NCBI RefSeq assembly: GCF_038051985.1
Contig: NZ_CP150291.1
Location: 434,001 to 498,000 of the forward strand
Direction of reading: 5' to 3'
DNA length: 64,000 nt
Source of the DNA: Solibacillus sp. FSL H8-0523
Lineage (GTDB): Bacteria; Bacillota; Bacilli; Bacillales_A; Planococcaceae
Position numbers and translations under genes: made by a program. Positions within the stretch are counted from its first letter, which is position 1, and each line of letters begins with the position of its first letter. A model generated the notes under the pieces. It saw nothing but the letters and a program-made list of their open reading frames with translations, ran no database searches and was not told the origin of the DNA. Below, piece after piece: positions 1 to 8,102 of this stretch.

Positions 1-741
1 GGCGTGCAGCGTATTGCGGAGGCAACACAGCTTTTACATGGGAGCTCAGTTGACGCCTCGGTAACGGCAAATAACGGTGGCGACATTATCGAAAAGGCAC
101 AATCCCAAATGACGATTATTAGCACTTCGACAAACTCTGTAAATAGCTTAGTAAAAAAGCTAGCGCAGCAAACGGAGGAAATTAATAATATTACAAAAGT
201 TATTACGGATATTACCGATCAAACGAATTTACTCGCGTTAAACGCAGCCATTGAAGCAGCTCGAGCAGGTGAGCACGGAAAAGGCTTCGCAGTGGTAGCA
301 GACGAGGTACGTAAATTAGCCGAGCAATCAAAAACATCAGCTACATCGATTGTGAGTTTAACACTTGAAATTAAAGCGGACACAGAAAACGTTGAGCGTG
401 CGGTAAGCGATTCGTTAGTTTCGGTTCAAGACGGCGTAGAAATTATTACCGAAGCGGGCGAATCCTTTACATCCATTGCAAAAGCAGTCAACATTATGTC
501 GACGCAAATTGAAGAGATTTCCGCAACGTCTGAGCAAATTTCGGCAAGTGCAGAACAGGTATCTGCCTCGGTGAACGAAATCGCAAATGGTGCAGGTGAG
601 GCGAGTGGTAATTTAACCATGATTTCTGCGGCGGTAGAAGAGCAAACCGCAACGATGCAACAAATTAGTGATGTGGCGGTCACATTAAGTGAACGTGCAC
701 AAGATTTACAGCATGAAATCCATCAGTTTAAAGTGAAATAA
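1..741 (+). CDS. Methyl-accepting chemotaxis protein, C-terminal part (5' end outside window)
   Basis: The reading frame is open from base 1, so the true start lies upstream. The 246 visible residues are the cytoplasmic signalling coiled coil of a chemoreceptor. The hairpin tip [16 protein letters not shown], followed by [17 protein letters not shown], is the CheA/CheW-contacting region conserved across the family. Long Ala/Glu/Ser-rich heptads on both sides are the methylation helices. Sensor, membrane and HAMP parts are not visible, so the ligand is unknown. A strong terminator follows directly. Confidence 0.95.
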   Translation, partial: GVQRIAEATQLLHGSSVDASVTANNGGDIIEKAQSQMTIISTSTNSVNSLVKKLAQQTEEINNITKVITDITDQTNLLALNAAIEAARAGEHGKGFAVVADEVRKLAEQSKTSATSIVSLTLEIKADTENVERAVSDSLVSVQDGVEIITEAGESFTSIAKAVNIMSTQIEEISATSEQISASAEQVSASVNEIANGAGEASGNLTMISAAVEEQTATMQQISDVAVTLSERAQDLQHEIHQFKVK

Positions 742-790
742 GAAAGAAGCTAGTTAGCGTATTTTTGGCTAACTAGCTTCTTTCACTTTT
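742..790 (+). terminator. Rho-independent terminator after the chemoreceptor gene
   Basis: A 17-bp perfect stem (742-758 with 768-784) starts one base after the stop codon and is followed by ACTTTTT. Confidence 0.9.
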
Positions 791-825
791 TAATAGATAA
801 TAAAGTTTAAAGTTTCACCAATTGA

Positions 826-855
826 GGCTAAAAGGGCGCGAATACGCTTTTCTTA
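826..855. repeat. Fragment of palindromic repeat family B
   Basis: GGCTAAAAGGGCGCGAATAC followed by GCTTTTCTTA matches, with a few changes, the reverse complement of the left end of the full element at 59551-59661 and the fragment at 18217-18245. Its right end overlaps the stop codon of gerQ, so in gerQ orientation it forms the immediate 3' flank. Confidence 0.6.
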
Positions 856-1185
856 AGGCGTTTGGGTAAAGTACGCAAGTTCTTCGTCAAATTCAGCATA
901 ATCAAAATAAACCATCGGGAACAAAAAGCGGTGGTTTGTTTTTAATTCGCTTAAAATCACGTGATCACGTCCAGCTGCTTCTACAACACCTCTTACAGCA
1001 CGCGTATTACTACCTGCTACCGCATTATCAAACGAAAAATAAAAGGTACCTGGTTTGCCGCGATTGAGTCGTAAAATATTTTCAATATACGATTCTTCAC
1101 GTGGAAATGAAGCACCGGGTATACCTGAAGTCGTTGGGATACCAGATGTCATTTGGGGCATCGGTTGAGTCCAATAATAAGTCAA
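853..1185 (-). CDS. gerQ: Spore coat protein GerQ (YwdL)
   Basis: GerQ is a spore coat protein needed for germination and for retention of the cortex hydrolase CwlJ. The C-terminal two thirds carries the family signature: SYIENILRLNRGK, then RGVVEAAGRDHVILSE and MVYFDYAEFDEE. A TTG start at 1185 is preferred because GAAAGGA lies 10 bases upstream, giving 110 residues; an ATG at 1215 would add ten residues but its only purine-rich box is about 19 bases away. Bacillus GerQ is about 180 residues with an N-terminal lysine cluster used by transglutaminase. Here the N-terminus is short and has no lysine before the conserved domain. Recognition is firm; the start is less so. Confidence 0.85.
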   Translation of the reverse strand: MTYYWTQPMPQMTSGIPTTSGIPGASFPREESYIENILRLNRGKPGTFYFSFDNAVAGSNTRAVRGVVEAAGRDHVILSELKTNHRFLFPMVYFDYAEFDEELAYFTQTP

Positions 1186-1471
1186 AATCAATTCCGTCCT
1201 TTCATGTAAAATCATGTCGAGGCAGGTTCTTGAGGTCCTCCTCGTTTTCGATTTAGTATATGCAATCGCCCGAAAGAAAGATACACGAAAACGGATGACT
1301 GTAAATGAACGATCAAACGATTAAAAATAGGATGAATGATTTTAATTTATTAGAATATACTAACGGATAATAATAAAAATTATGTACTATCTTATAAAAA
1401 ATGGGTAAAGATACAGTGCATAATAATTGAGATGTTGCCTCGTGGAAATGAAAACTCGGGGAGTGAATGTG

Positions 1472-1642
1472 ATGAAAGTTGGTATCTGGTTTAGCATGAT
1501 ACTCGCTGCATTCTTGGCGTTTGCCATCGCCACATTTTATGGGGAACCAAGGCATTGGTATTTGCTTGTGCTATTAGTAGTCGTGGGTCTTTACATTAAT
1601 ACCATTATCATGATTTTAAAACTACAGGATGATCACACGTAA
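1472..1642 (+). CDS. Small two-helix membrane protein (56 aa), unknown function
   Basis: Start chosen at ATG 1472 because GGGGAG lies about nine bases upstream; the reading frame is open further upstream without a better ribosome site. The product is almost entirely two hydrophobic segments (about residues 4-20 and 27-47) with a short loop GEPRHWY and a charged tail LQDDHT. It resembles the next small gene at 1762 in layout (loop ending in W-Y/F-x-x, a hydrophobic stretch with V-V-x-G, then K and an acidic tail), so the two look like diverged tandem paralogues. Function not recognised. Confidence 0.6.
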   Translation: MKVGIWFSMILAAFLAFAIATFYGEPRHWYLLVLLVVVGLYINTIIMILKLQDDHT

Positions 1643-1645
1643 AGG

Positions 1646-1672
1646 GATGAGTTAGGTTAACTCATCTTTTTT
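1646..1672 (+). terminator. Rho-independent terminator
   Basis: GATGAGTTA-gg-TTAACTCATC type stem directly followed by six T. Confidence 0.9.
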
Positions 1673-1761
1673 CGACTTTTGCTCGAAAACATAACTTTAA
1701 TAGATATTACTTTTCAATAATTTATAATGGAAATCATTAAAAATGAAGGAAGGGAAGTTGT

Positions 1762-1977
1762 GTGGAACGACGTAAAGTTCAATGGAGTCTTGCACTCGTT
1801 ATTGTTCTTTGTGCTGCTGTCGCAATGGTCATTGGAAAATTATTGAACCCGTTTACACCGTGGTTTTTCTATATTGTATTAGTGGTGATCGGCTTTTTCG
1901 TGCATACAGTTATTTTAATTATAAAGACGGATGACGAGCAAAAAGCAACGGATACAGAGCTAAAAAAACGAGCGTGA
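1762..1977 (+). CDS. Small two-helix membrane protein (71 aa), paralogue of the preceding gene
   Basis: GTG start at 1762 with GGAAGG about eight bases upstream. Two membrane helices (about residues 8-26 and 33-55) are separated by LLNPFTPWFF and followed by a charged tail rich in D, E and K. Alignment by eye with the gene at 1472 gives matching positions in the second helix and the acidic end. It has its own terminator, so the two genes are probably separate units. No known family recognised. Confidence 0.6.
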   Translation: MERRKVQWSLALVIVLCAAVAMVIGKLLNPFTPWFFYIVLVVIGFFVHTVILIIKTDDEQKATDTELKKRA

Positions 1978-1999
1978 TGACTGACATCACGCTCGTTTT
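1969..1999. terminator. Bidirectional terminator between small gene and hemQ
   Basis: Stem CGAGCGTGATG / CATCACGCTCG (1969-1979, 1985-1995) with TTTT on the right and an A-run on the left. It can serve both the + strand small gene and hemQ coming from the right. Confidence 0.85.
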
Positions 2000-2046
2000 G
2001 TATTTGTTAAGGAAATTATAGATTATCGCATGGAGCGCTTTTGTTT

Positions 2047-2784
2047 CTAAATGGCTAATAATTTTTCAAGTTTTTCTGTATCTAATAAGTTCCCGACTAG
2101 GAACTCACCGAACTCACCGTAGCGAGCAGATACTTCGTCAAAGCGCATTTCGTACACGATTTTTTTGAATTGCAGCATATCATCAGCGAATAATGTTACG
2201 CCCCACTCGTGGTCGTCTAAACCAACTGAACCTGTGATGATTTGCTTGATTTTGCCTGCGTAGCTGCGGCCAATTAGTCCATGGGCATGCATCAGCTTAC
2301 GGCGCTCATCCATTGACAGCATGTACCAGTTGTCGTTGCCGTCACGTTTTTTGTCCATTGGATAGAAGCAAACGTATTTTGATTTTGGTAATTCAGGATA
2401 CAGGCGCGCACGGATATGCGGGTTTTGGTATGGATCTTCGTCTGATTTTCCTGCTAAGTAGTTTGATAATTCAACTACAGATACGTAAGAATACGTTGGA
2501 ATTGTAAAGTCTGCAATCGCAAGCTTTGCAAAGCGTGTTTCAATCTCGCTTAATTCTTCTGGTGTTTCACGTAACGTCATCACCATGAAGTCAGCCTTTT
2601 GACCAATAATTGAGTAAAAAGCGTTTGAGCCTGTATCTTTATTTAAATCCTCTAAAAATGCGATAAATTCTTTCGTTGCGGCTTCGCGTTCTTCAGCAGA
2701 AACTAATTTCCAGCTTGCCCAATCGATTGAGCGGAATTCATGTAACGCGTACCAACCATCTAATGTGATTGCTGCTTCATTCAT
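2047..2784 (-). CDS. hemQ: Coproheme decarboxylase HemQ (ChdC)
   Basis: HemQ oxidatively decarboxylates Fe-coproporphyrin III to heme b, the last step of the coproporphyrin-dependent heme route used by Gram-positive bacteria. The 245-residue length is normal for the chlorite-dismutase-like family. YPMDKKR (Tyr141) holds the expected radical tyrosine, and His168 in AHGLIGRSY is the likely proximal heme ligand. The fold-defining stretch [13 protein letters not shown] follows. It is transcribed divergently from lipL, the same neighbourhood as Bacillus ywfI-ywfL. Confidence 0.95.
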   Translation of the reverse strand: MNEAAITLDGWYALHEFRSIDWASWKLVSAEEREAATKEFIAFLEDLNKDTGSNAFYSIIGQKADFMVMTLRETPEELSEIETRFAKLAIADFTIPTYSYVSVVELSNYLAGKSDEDPYQNPHIRARLYPELPKSKYVCFYPMDKKRDGNDNWYMLSMDERRKLMHAHGLIGRSYAGKIKQIITGSVGLDDHEWGVTLFADDMLQFKKIVYEMRFDEVSARYGEFGEFLVGNLLDTEKLEKLLAI

Positions 2785-2885
2785 ATGTAAACACTCCTTA
2801 TATTTGAAAATGATTCACAATTAGTTTAGCACAAAAGAGGTGGAAATAATCATTTCAACACTTTAAAAAAAGTGATTTCACCAAT

Positions 2886-2913
2886 TTGACATGACTTCAA
2901 ATTGCGGTATGCT
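2886..2913 (+). promoter_or_regulatory. Sigma-A type promoter for lipL
   Basis: TTGACA (2886-2891) and TATGCT (2908-2913) are separated by 16 bases, about 35 bases before the chosen lipL start and inside the divergent hemQ-lipL gap. Confidence 0.65.
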
Positions 2914-2946
2914 AAAGTGAGAAAAATGAACAGTAGGAGTAACGAT

Positions 2947-3774
2947 ATGAACGAAATTTTACAAAAAACAACATGGCGCTTCGTCGACCAATCGATTAGT
3001 GCTAATAAACGTTCACCGCTTGAATCCTTCGCGATGGACGATACATTATGCCATTTAGTTGGGCAAGAAATGAGCGATGCCACAATCCGTACATGGGTGC
3101 ATCATGATGCCGTTGTTCTTGGCATTCAAGATCACCGTTTACCTTATATAGAGGAAGGCATGGCTACGTTACGCGCAAATGGGTACGAACCAATTGTCCG
3201 CAATTCAGGTGGCTTAGCGGTTGTGTTAGATCACGGTGTATTAAATATCTCGATTGTCGTAGGCGAACAAATCCCCCTTAGCATAAATGCAGCATTTGAT
3301 GTCATGGTTGATTTTATTCGCGCGTTATTCCCGAAAGTGGCACATAAAATTGAAGCCTATGAAGTTGTTGGCTCGTATTGCCCGGGCTCGTATGATTTAA
3401 GCATTGACGGTAAGAAGTTTGCCGGTATTTCACAGCGTCGCATGAAAAACGGTATCGCGGTGCAAATTTATGTATGCGTAGAAGGTAGCGGCAGTGAACG
3501 TGCCGAGCTTATTCGTGATTTTTATGCGGCAGGCTTACAAGGGGAGGAAACGAAATTCCAATACCCAGTCATTACGCCGCATGTCATGGCTTCACTACAA
3601 GAATTAACAGGAGAAATAGTCAGTGTACAAGAAGTGAACGAGCGTATTCGTCAGCAATTAGCGGAATGGAACGGTATGTTACGAGAGAACCCACTGCAAC
3701 AACATGAAACAGATTTATATACGTTTTACTTAGAGCGCGTGTTAAAGCGTAATGAATCGATGCTTACAAAGTAA
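2947..3774 (+). CDS. lipL: Octanoyl-[GcvH]:protein N-octanoyltransferase LipL
   Basis: LipL moves octanoyl groups from GcvH to E2 subunits of 2-oxoacid dehydrogenases in the lipoyl-relay pathway; it is a biotin/lipoate ligase fold amidotransferase. ATG 2947 is preferred (GTAGGAG seven bases upstream), giving 275 residues. Cys145 in VGSYCPGSYDL is the expected acyl-carrying cysteine, and RNSGGLAVVLDHGVLN and KKFAGISQRR are the conserved substrate-pocket motifs. Its position between hemQ and rsfA matches Bacillus ywfL. The closely related LipM would be an alternative, but the context favours LipL. Confidence 0.9.
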   Translation: MNEILQKTTWRFVDQSISANKRSPLESFAMDDTLCHLVGQEMSDATIRTWVHHDAVVLGIQDHRLPYIEEGMATLRANGYEPIVRNSGGLAVVLDHGVLNISIVVGEQIPLSINAAFDVMVDFIRALFPKVAHKIEAYEVVGSYCPGSYDLSIDGKKFAGISQRRMKNGIAVQIYVCVEGSGSERAELIRDFYAAGLQGEETKFQYPVITPHVMASLQELTGEIVSVQEVNERIRQQLAEWNGMLRENPLQQHETDLYTFYLERVLKRNESMLTK

Positions 3775-3804
3775 AAAAACGACGTGCATTATGGATGCAC
3801 GTCG
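3773..3804. terminator. Terminator shared by convergent lipL and rsfA
   Basis: Stem CGACGTGCAT / ATGCACGTCG with an A7 run on its left side, so the U-run favours the minus-strand gene rsfA. The hairpin overlaps the rsfA stop codon. Confidence 0.75.
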
Positions 3805-4430
3805 CCTGTATCATGAATCGCAGTTTGCGAGATTAAATTCCCGTTTTTCTCCATTTTAAAAGTTGGTGTCTCAAGTTCCTCGTCTTCAAATGCGACAAGG
3901 CGTCGTGCGCGGTTCATAATCGACACGAACTGCTCGTAATCTTCTTTAATGGCTTTGTTTTCTTTTTGTAAAGCATGTAATTGTTGCTCAAGCTGATGCT
4001 TTTGTTCTGTTAATAATGTTGTCAGCTTGCGCCATTTTAACACGTCCTGTTCACTAGAGTTATTGTGTTGTAGGCGTACTAAGTAGGCAATGACAATATC
4101 GAGTGACAGGGCCGATAATGGAATCGACATCGGTTGTTCTTCATTAGATGGTAGTAAATAAAGTGGTGTTGTCCGGCGTTTGGTCGCCTGATTCATTAAG
4201 CGCATACGTTCTTTTCGTTCTTTTTTTGCTTGTGCTAAATCTTCCTCATAAATGCGGCGCACCACGGCATTCCAGCGAAATCCGCAAGCCGCTGCGGTAC
4301 GGTTTAGTAAATCGCCCGCCTCCTCAAAAGCATTTAGCTGTGTACTGCCTTCTTTGACATGGCGAATGACCGCCTCAGCGAGCAGTGCATCATTTTCTTC
4401 TACCCAAGCATCTTGTCTAGCTTTTGTCAT
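3789..4430 (-). CDS. rsfA: RsfA-family prespore transcriptional regulator
   Basis: RsfA tunes sigma-F dependent gene expression in the forespore of Bacillus. The N-terminus holds the Myb/SANT-like domain typical of the RsfA/YlbO family (RQDAWVEENDALLAE, then a segment ending CGFRWNAVVRR). The middle of the protein is a Gln/Lys/Glu-rich coiled coil (about residues 125-165). GGGGGA sits six bases before the ATG. At 213 residues it is shorter than Bacillus RsfA (about 258). Gene order next to lipL supports the orthology. Confidence 0.85.
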   Translation of the reverse strand: MTKARQDAWVEENDALLAEAVIRHVKEGSTQLNAFEEAGDLLNRTAAACGFRWNAVVRRIYEEDLAQAKKERKERMRLMNQATKRRTTPLYLLPSNEEQPMSIPLSALSLDIVIAYLVRLQHNNSSEQDVLKWRKLTTLLTEQKHQLEQQLHALQKENKAIKEDYEQFVSIMNRARRLVAFEDEELETPTFKMEKNGNLISQTAIHDTGDVHP

Positions 4431-4606
4431 AAAAATCCCCCTTAAGTTGTTGTAAATCTATCATGTCCAAAGCGTGAAATATTTATTCACTGTATCGTAA
4501 ATTGTTGCTAGAATCTGCGCATGTCATACAACTATCAGACCTTTGACGGAAATACTAGGATATGACTTGAAGGAAGTGCACATCATAAGCTACAATAGCA
4601 GGTAGG

Positions 4607-4725
4607 TTAAATTGATTCAGCTTGATTGAATCAATTTAAGCCCCGGCGGATGTCACAGATTTTTTAGAGGAGTTTTCAAATGAACTTGAAAAATCTGGAC
4701 AAGAGTTAGCTGAGGCGTAATTGAT
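4607..4725 (+). ncRNA. Candidate structured leader element D, copy 1 (upstream of DUF1450 gene)
   Basis: The element opens with a perfect 13-bp hairpin (TTAAATTGATTCA at 4607-4619 with 4627-4639), then GCCCCGGCGGATGTCACAG. A second hairpin follows, in which TGTCaCAGATTTTT pairs with AAAAATCTGgACA, and it ends in GAGGCGTAATTGATA. The same order of parts, with CGGCrGATGTyACrGATT and GGCGTAATTGATA conserved, occurs at 36341-36476. A plausible promoter (TTGAAG, 18 bases, TACAAT at 4591-4596) would start transcription at the first base of the element, and the downstream start codon is 27 bases after its end. A cis-acting leader RNA is inferred; a mobile repeat is the alternative. Confidence 0.5.
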
Positions 4726-4752
4726 ACTAGATAAGAAAGAGGTGTTGACACT

Positions 4753-4977
4753 ATGGCAAACTTATTCCACGTTTGCGATGAATGTCAGGCCGTTAATTTA
4801 AAGACGTTAATTCCCAAATTACGAGAAATTGATCCAGAAGCAACGATTGAAATTGGCTGTCATTCATATTGTGGTCCCGGCCGCAAAAAAACATTTACAT
4901 TCGTAAACAACCGTCCCGTAGCCGCGTTAACTGAAGAGGAGTTAATGGTAAAGGTGTTAGACAAACTAAAAAAGTAA
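4753..4977 (+). CDS. DUF1450 (YuzB-like) small cysteine protein
   Basis: A 74-residue cytosolic protein with CDEC near the N-terminus and [18 protein letters not shown] in the middle. The GC-x-x-x-CG core is typical of the DUF1450/YuzB family, thought to be thioredoxin-like or metal/Fe-S related. Biochemical role unknown. GAGGTG precedes the start. The gene is directly downstream of leader element D copy 1 and has its own terminator, so it is a single-gene unit. Confidence 0.75.
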   Translation: MANLFHVCDECQAVNLKTLIPKLREIDPEATIEIGCHSYCGPGRKKTFTFVNNRPVAALTEEELMVKVLDKLKK

Positions 4978-4983
4978 TTACGT

Positions 4984-5019
4984 AAAATCGCGCGTCACGT
5001 ATGTAGACACGCGATTTTT
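4984..5019 (+). terminator. Rho-independent terminator after the DUF1450 gene
   Basis: AAAATCGCGcGTC pairs with GACaCGCGATTTT, followed by T and G. Confidence 0.8.
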
Positions 5020-5080
5020 GCCTTTACAATTCTTTTTTAGAGCTAACTTCATTATAATGAAGCAAAAGGAGGTCGGTTTT

Positions 5081-6385
5081 ATGACTACATATGGGCAAAT
5101 GAAAATGCAGGAAGAAAAAGTGTTTAAAGATCCCGTCCACCGCTATGTACATGTGCGTGACCAAGTGATTTGGGATTTAGTGAAGACGCGTGAATTTCAA
5201 CGTTTGCGCCGCATTAAACAGCTCGGTACAACTTACTTAGTATTCCACGGAGCAGAGCATAGCCGCTTTAGCCATTCACTCGGTGTATACGAAATTGTGC
5301 GTCGTATTATTGATGATGTGTTTAAAGGACGCCCGGAATGGGATGAATCAGAGCGCTTACTCGTTTTATGTGCGGCACTGTTGCACGATTTAGGACACGG
5401 ACCGTTTTCGCATGCATTTGAAAATGTATTTGAAACCGACCACGAAGAATTTACCCGTCGTATTTTATTAGAAGATACGGAGGTTAATGCGGTGTTGAGT
5501 CGTGTGGCACCCGATTTCCCGGAAAAAGTAGCACAGGTCATTGAAAAGACCTATCCAAACGAGTTGGTCGTGAGCCTGATTTCCAGTCAAATTGATGCGG
5601 ATCGTATGGATTACTTACAGCGTGATGCCTATTATACGGGCGTTAGCTACGGCCATTTTGATATGGAGCGCATTATGCGTGTGATGCGTCCACGTAAAAA
5701 TGGCGTTGTCATTAAAGAAAGTGGGATGCACGCGGTAGAGCACTATATTATGAGCCGCTACCAAATGTACCTACAAATCTACCTCCACCCTGTATCTCGT
5801 AGCGCGGAAGTCATCCTCAATAATATTTTAAAACGAGTAAAGGTGCTATGGGCAGCGGGCTATCAATTTAAAGTACAGCCAAAGCCGTTTGAGTCGTTTT
5901 TTGAAAATAACGTGACGTTAGAAGATTATATTGCACTTGATGAAAGCATTATGCTGGCGTATTTCCAATTTTGGATGAATGAAGACGATGCAATTTTACG
6001 TGATTTAAGCCGCCGTTTTGTGAACCGTCGCCTTTTCCAATATCAAAATTTAAATCCGTTTGATCAGCCCGATGTCAATTCGGAATTACGCCGTTTATTT
6101 ACAGAAGCAGGATACGACCCGGATTATTATTTTGTGCATGATTCGACGTCTGATTTACCTTATGATTTTTATCGACCAGGTATCGAAGGGACGAAGAAGC
6201 CCATCTTTTTATTGATGCAAGACGGGGAACAATCCGAATTATCGGAGCATAGTCAAATCGTAGAAGCCATTGCAGGGCGTATTAAAGTCGATCATAAAGT
6301 GTATTATCCAGAGGAATTATTTGAGGATAAGAGCGTTCCACAAATCTTACGTGATGAAATTCGACAATTACTAAAACATATATAA
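5081..6385 (+). CDS. ywfO: HD-domain phosphohydrolase YwfO
   Basis: Member of the dNTP triphosphohydrolase-like HD superfamily; Bacillus YwfO is the named relative. ATG 5081 is used because AAAGGAGGTC ends six bases upstream; the frame remains open 21 codons further with no ribosome site. The 434-residue product begins with the typical DPVHRYV and RLRRIKQLG motifs, then GAEHSRFSHSLGV and the metal-binding ALLHDLGHGPFSHAFE, with the last metal ligand in SSQIDADRMDYLQRDAY. All expected HD residues are present, so it should be active on a nucleotide substrate not determinable here. Confidence 0.9.
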   Translation: MTTYGQMKMQEEKVFKDPVHRYVHVRDQVIWDLVKTREFQRLRRIKQLGTTYLVFHGAEHSRFSHSLGVYEIVRRIIDDVFKGRPEWDESERLLVLCAALLHDLGHGPFSHAFENVFETDHEEFTRRILLEDTEVNAVLSRVAPDFPEKVAQVIEKTYPNELVVSLISSQIDADRMDYLQRDAYYTGVSYGHFDMERIMRVMRPRKNGVVIKESGMHAVEHYIMSRYQMYLQIYLHPVSRSAEVILNNILKRVKVLWAAGYQFKVQPKPFESFFENNVTLEDYIALDESIMLAYFQFWMNEDDAILRDLSRRFVNRRLFQYQNLNPFDQPDVNSELRRLFTEAGYDPDYYFVHDSTSDLPYDFYRPGIEGTKKPIFLLMQDGEQSELSEHSQIVEAIAGRIKVDHKVYYPEELFEDKSVPQILRDEIRQLLKHI

Positions 6386-6387
6386 TG

Positions 6388-6427
6388 AGAAAAAGGACTT
6401 ATCACCAATGAGGAGTGATAAGTCCTT
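6388..6427 (+). terminator. Rho-independent terminator after ywfO
   Basis: AAAAGGACTTATCAC pairs perfectly with GTGATAAGTCCTTTT across a 10-base loop. Confidence 0.9.
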
Positions 6428-6641
6428 TTCGCATTCAAATTTTGATTATTGGGAGATTTATCGACTAGACGAGTTCACAGTTGAGAGATAAGAACCATTC
6501 TACAATTACTAGCTCGTCTTTTACACGCTATTTTGGAAGTTGGATAAATAACATGCAATCAGGGTAAAACTTAATTAGAAGTAACGTAACTTGTCCTACC
6601 TCAATTAAATTGCGCTATACAGCGTTTTAGGAGAGATGTTT

Positions 6642-6851
6642 ATGACAAAAATGAAAATGGCACTATTACCAGCACTGCTTGTTTTACAAATGATTGTTGT
6701 TCCGGTTGAAAGTCAGGTAGCTGCAAATACACAAGATATAGCAGACTCCTTAAAACCAATAACTCTTGGTTTTAACTTAGGGATGTTGTTAGTCGGTATA
6801 ATTATTCTCATTACAGGATTTTTATTATTTAAAATACAGAGCCGTAAATAA
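6642..6851 (+). CDS. Small exported or membrane protein (69 aa), unknown
   Basis: Start at ATG 6642 is set by AGGAG eight bases upstream (another ATG two codons earlier is too close to that site). A hydrophobic N-terminus (about residues 7-22) looks like a signal or anchor. A short polar stretch QVAANTQDIADSLKP follows, then a membrane helix (about residues 42-63) ending in basic KIQSRK. Both termini therefore likely bracket a small outside loop. No family recognised; codon use is like its neighbours. Confidence 0.5.
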   Translation: MTKMKMALLPALLVLQMIVVPVESQVAANTQDIADSLKPITLGFNLGMLLVGIIILITGFLLFKIQSRK

Positions 6852-6916
6852 GCACATAGAATAATGGCAACATTAATAAGTTTATTTTTCATAAATTGAC
6901 TTCCGTCTACAAAATA

Positions 6917-6944
6917 AAAAGAGAACCATGTCTGATTCTCTTTT
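6917..6944 (-). terminator. Terminator of the tautomerase gene
   Basis: On the minus strand, AAAGAGAATC / GGTTCTCTTT type stem followed by TTTTTATTTT. Confidence 0.75.
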
Positions 6945-6965
6945 ACCCAAAATGTTTAAATTGTA

Positions 6966-7151
6966 TTACTTGTCGCTATAACGCACGCCAGCTGTTGCGT
7001 AATGGCCTTTTGACATCTCTTCAATAATAATAGATACGTTTTCGATTGGTGCGTTCACTGTTTTTGAAACAGCTTGTGTAACTTCTTCTACAAGCGCGCG
7101 CTTTTGTTCATCCGTGCGGCCTTCGATCATTTTGATTGTAACGATTGGCAT
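6966..7151 (-). CDS. 4-oxalocrotonate tautomerase-family enzyme (YwhB-like)
   Basis: A 61-residue 4-OT type tautomerase. Pro2, exposed after Met removal, is the catalytic base in this family (MPIVTIKMIEGR), and Arg12 in EGRTDEQK is the usual substrate-binding arginine. The natural substrate is unknown; the Bacillus relative YwhB sits in the same neighbourhood next to ywhD. Transcribed divergently from ywhD across a 65-bp gap. Confidence 0.85.
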   Translation of the reverse strand: MPIVTIKMIEGRTDEQKRALVEEVTQAVSKTVNAPIENVSIIIEEMSKGHYATAGVRYSDK

Positions 7152-7216
7152 AAAGTCGCCTCCTAAGTAAAATATAGTGTATAGTAATTATAATAGCTTA
7201 TTTGGAGGTATTTACA

Positions 7217-7729
7217 ATGGCGAATAATGAAAATTCAAAACCAAAAATGGGATTTACAATCATAAAAAACGATCCAACTGATGGACATAAAGGCTTTGGC
7301 ATTGGCTCACTTTCTTTAGAGAATGTGTCACCAGTCATTTTGGATGTCGCAGAAAAAACAGCGGTCGTAGATATCGGCGCAATGCATGCGAAAAGTGAAG
7401 TCGAGCGCGGTATTAAATTTACCGTGAACCGTGAAGATTCTGAAGGTGGTAAAGACTACTGGCTTGTATGGGTAACGATTGATCATAAAGAATCTGGTGC
7501 CTATTTTGCGGGCGTAACAGCTTGTGAAATGGTCGTAAACCGTGAAAAACGTCGTGGCTATAAAATTTTAGCAGATCATGTCAATCGAATGGATAAATCA
7601 ATGAAGCGTAAAATTATCGTTGATCATATGGACGCTGCTTCGAAAAAAACATTAGCCGACTTTTTAAAAGGTCATGATGAGACAATGTGGTTAAACAGCG
7701 ACGAACAGTTACGTAACGATTTAGCATAG
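7217..7729 (+). CDS. ywhD: YwhD family protein
   Basis: A 170-residue conserved cytosolic protein of the YwhD family. ATG 7217 is preferred (TTGGAGG eight bases upstream); the frame also starts with an ATG five codons earlier, before the ribosome site. Motifs such as KGFGIGSLSLENVSPVI and KDYWLVWVTIDHKE are characteristic by my recollection of the family. No catalytic function is known. The order ywhB-ywhD-pbpG is conserved with Bacillus. Confidence 0.8.
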   Translation: MANNENSKPKMGFTIIKNDPTDGHKGFGIGSLSLENVSPVILDVAEKTAVVDIGAMHAKSEVERGIKFTVNREDSEGGKDYWLVWVTIDHKESGAYFAGVTACEMVVNREKRRGYKILADHVNRMDKSMKRKIIVDHMDAASKKTLADFLKGHDETMWLNSDEQLRNDLA

Positions 7730-8102
7730 TGTTTATTTGTTAAAAAAAGGGTGTTTTATTGAGGCGTTACATTTAATGTGCAGTCAATTACTTTTTTAGG
7801 AAAATGAATTAAATCCTTGAACAATATGTGACAGTTCTGGCACAAAGAAAATCCGTGGTTGAAACTGCTTCCAAAAGAAAGTAAACTGAACTTAAAGCTT
7901 GCAAAATAGTAGGCTAGGACACGTGGAAAATGAATAGTGATGAGGATTATGCGGCATTTGCAATTTCCCAAGCCGGATGCCCCATGATTCTCATCCTTTC
8001 GTTGACCACAATAGAAAAGCTCTTTCGTTTTACGGACTTGAACCGGAAACGAAAGAGCTTTTTTATTTCTTCTTATTTGGATAATAAATAATATGATGTT
8101 TT
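7730..8102. other. Gene-poor gap between ywhD and pbpG
   Basis: No credible gene seen. A minus-strand reading frame of 118 codons covers 7756-8112 but has no ribosome site, overlaps a strong terminator and reads as low-quality protein. The stretch may be a decayed gene; no family was recognised in any frame. Its right end is the terminator at 8015-8064. Confidence 0.5.
8015..8064. terminator. Bidirectional terminator between ywhD and pbpG
   Basis: AAAAGCTCTTTCGTTT pairs with AAACGAAAGAGCTTTT over a 16-base loop, with a T-run on the right and AAAA on the left; probably the main terminator for pbpG on the minus strand too. Confidence 0.85.
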
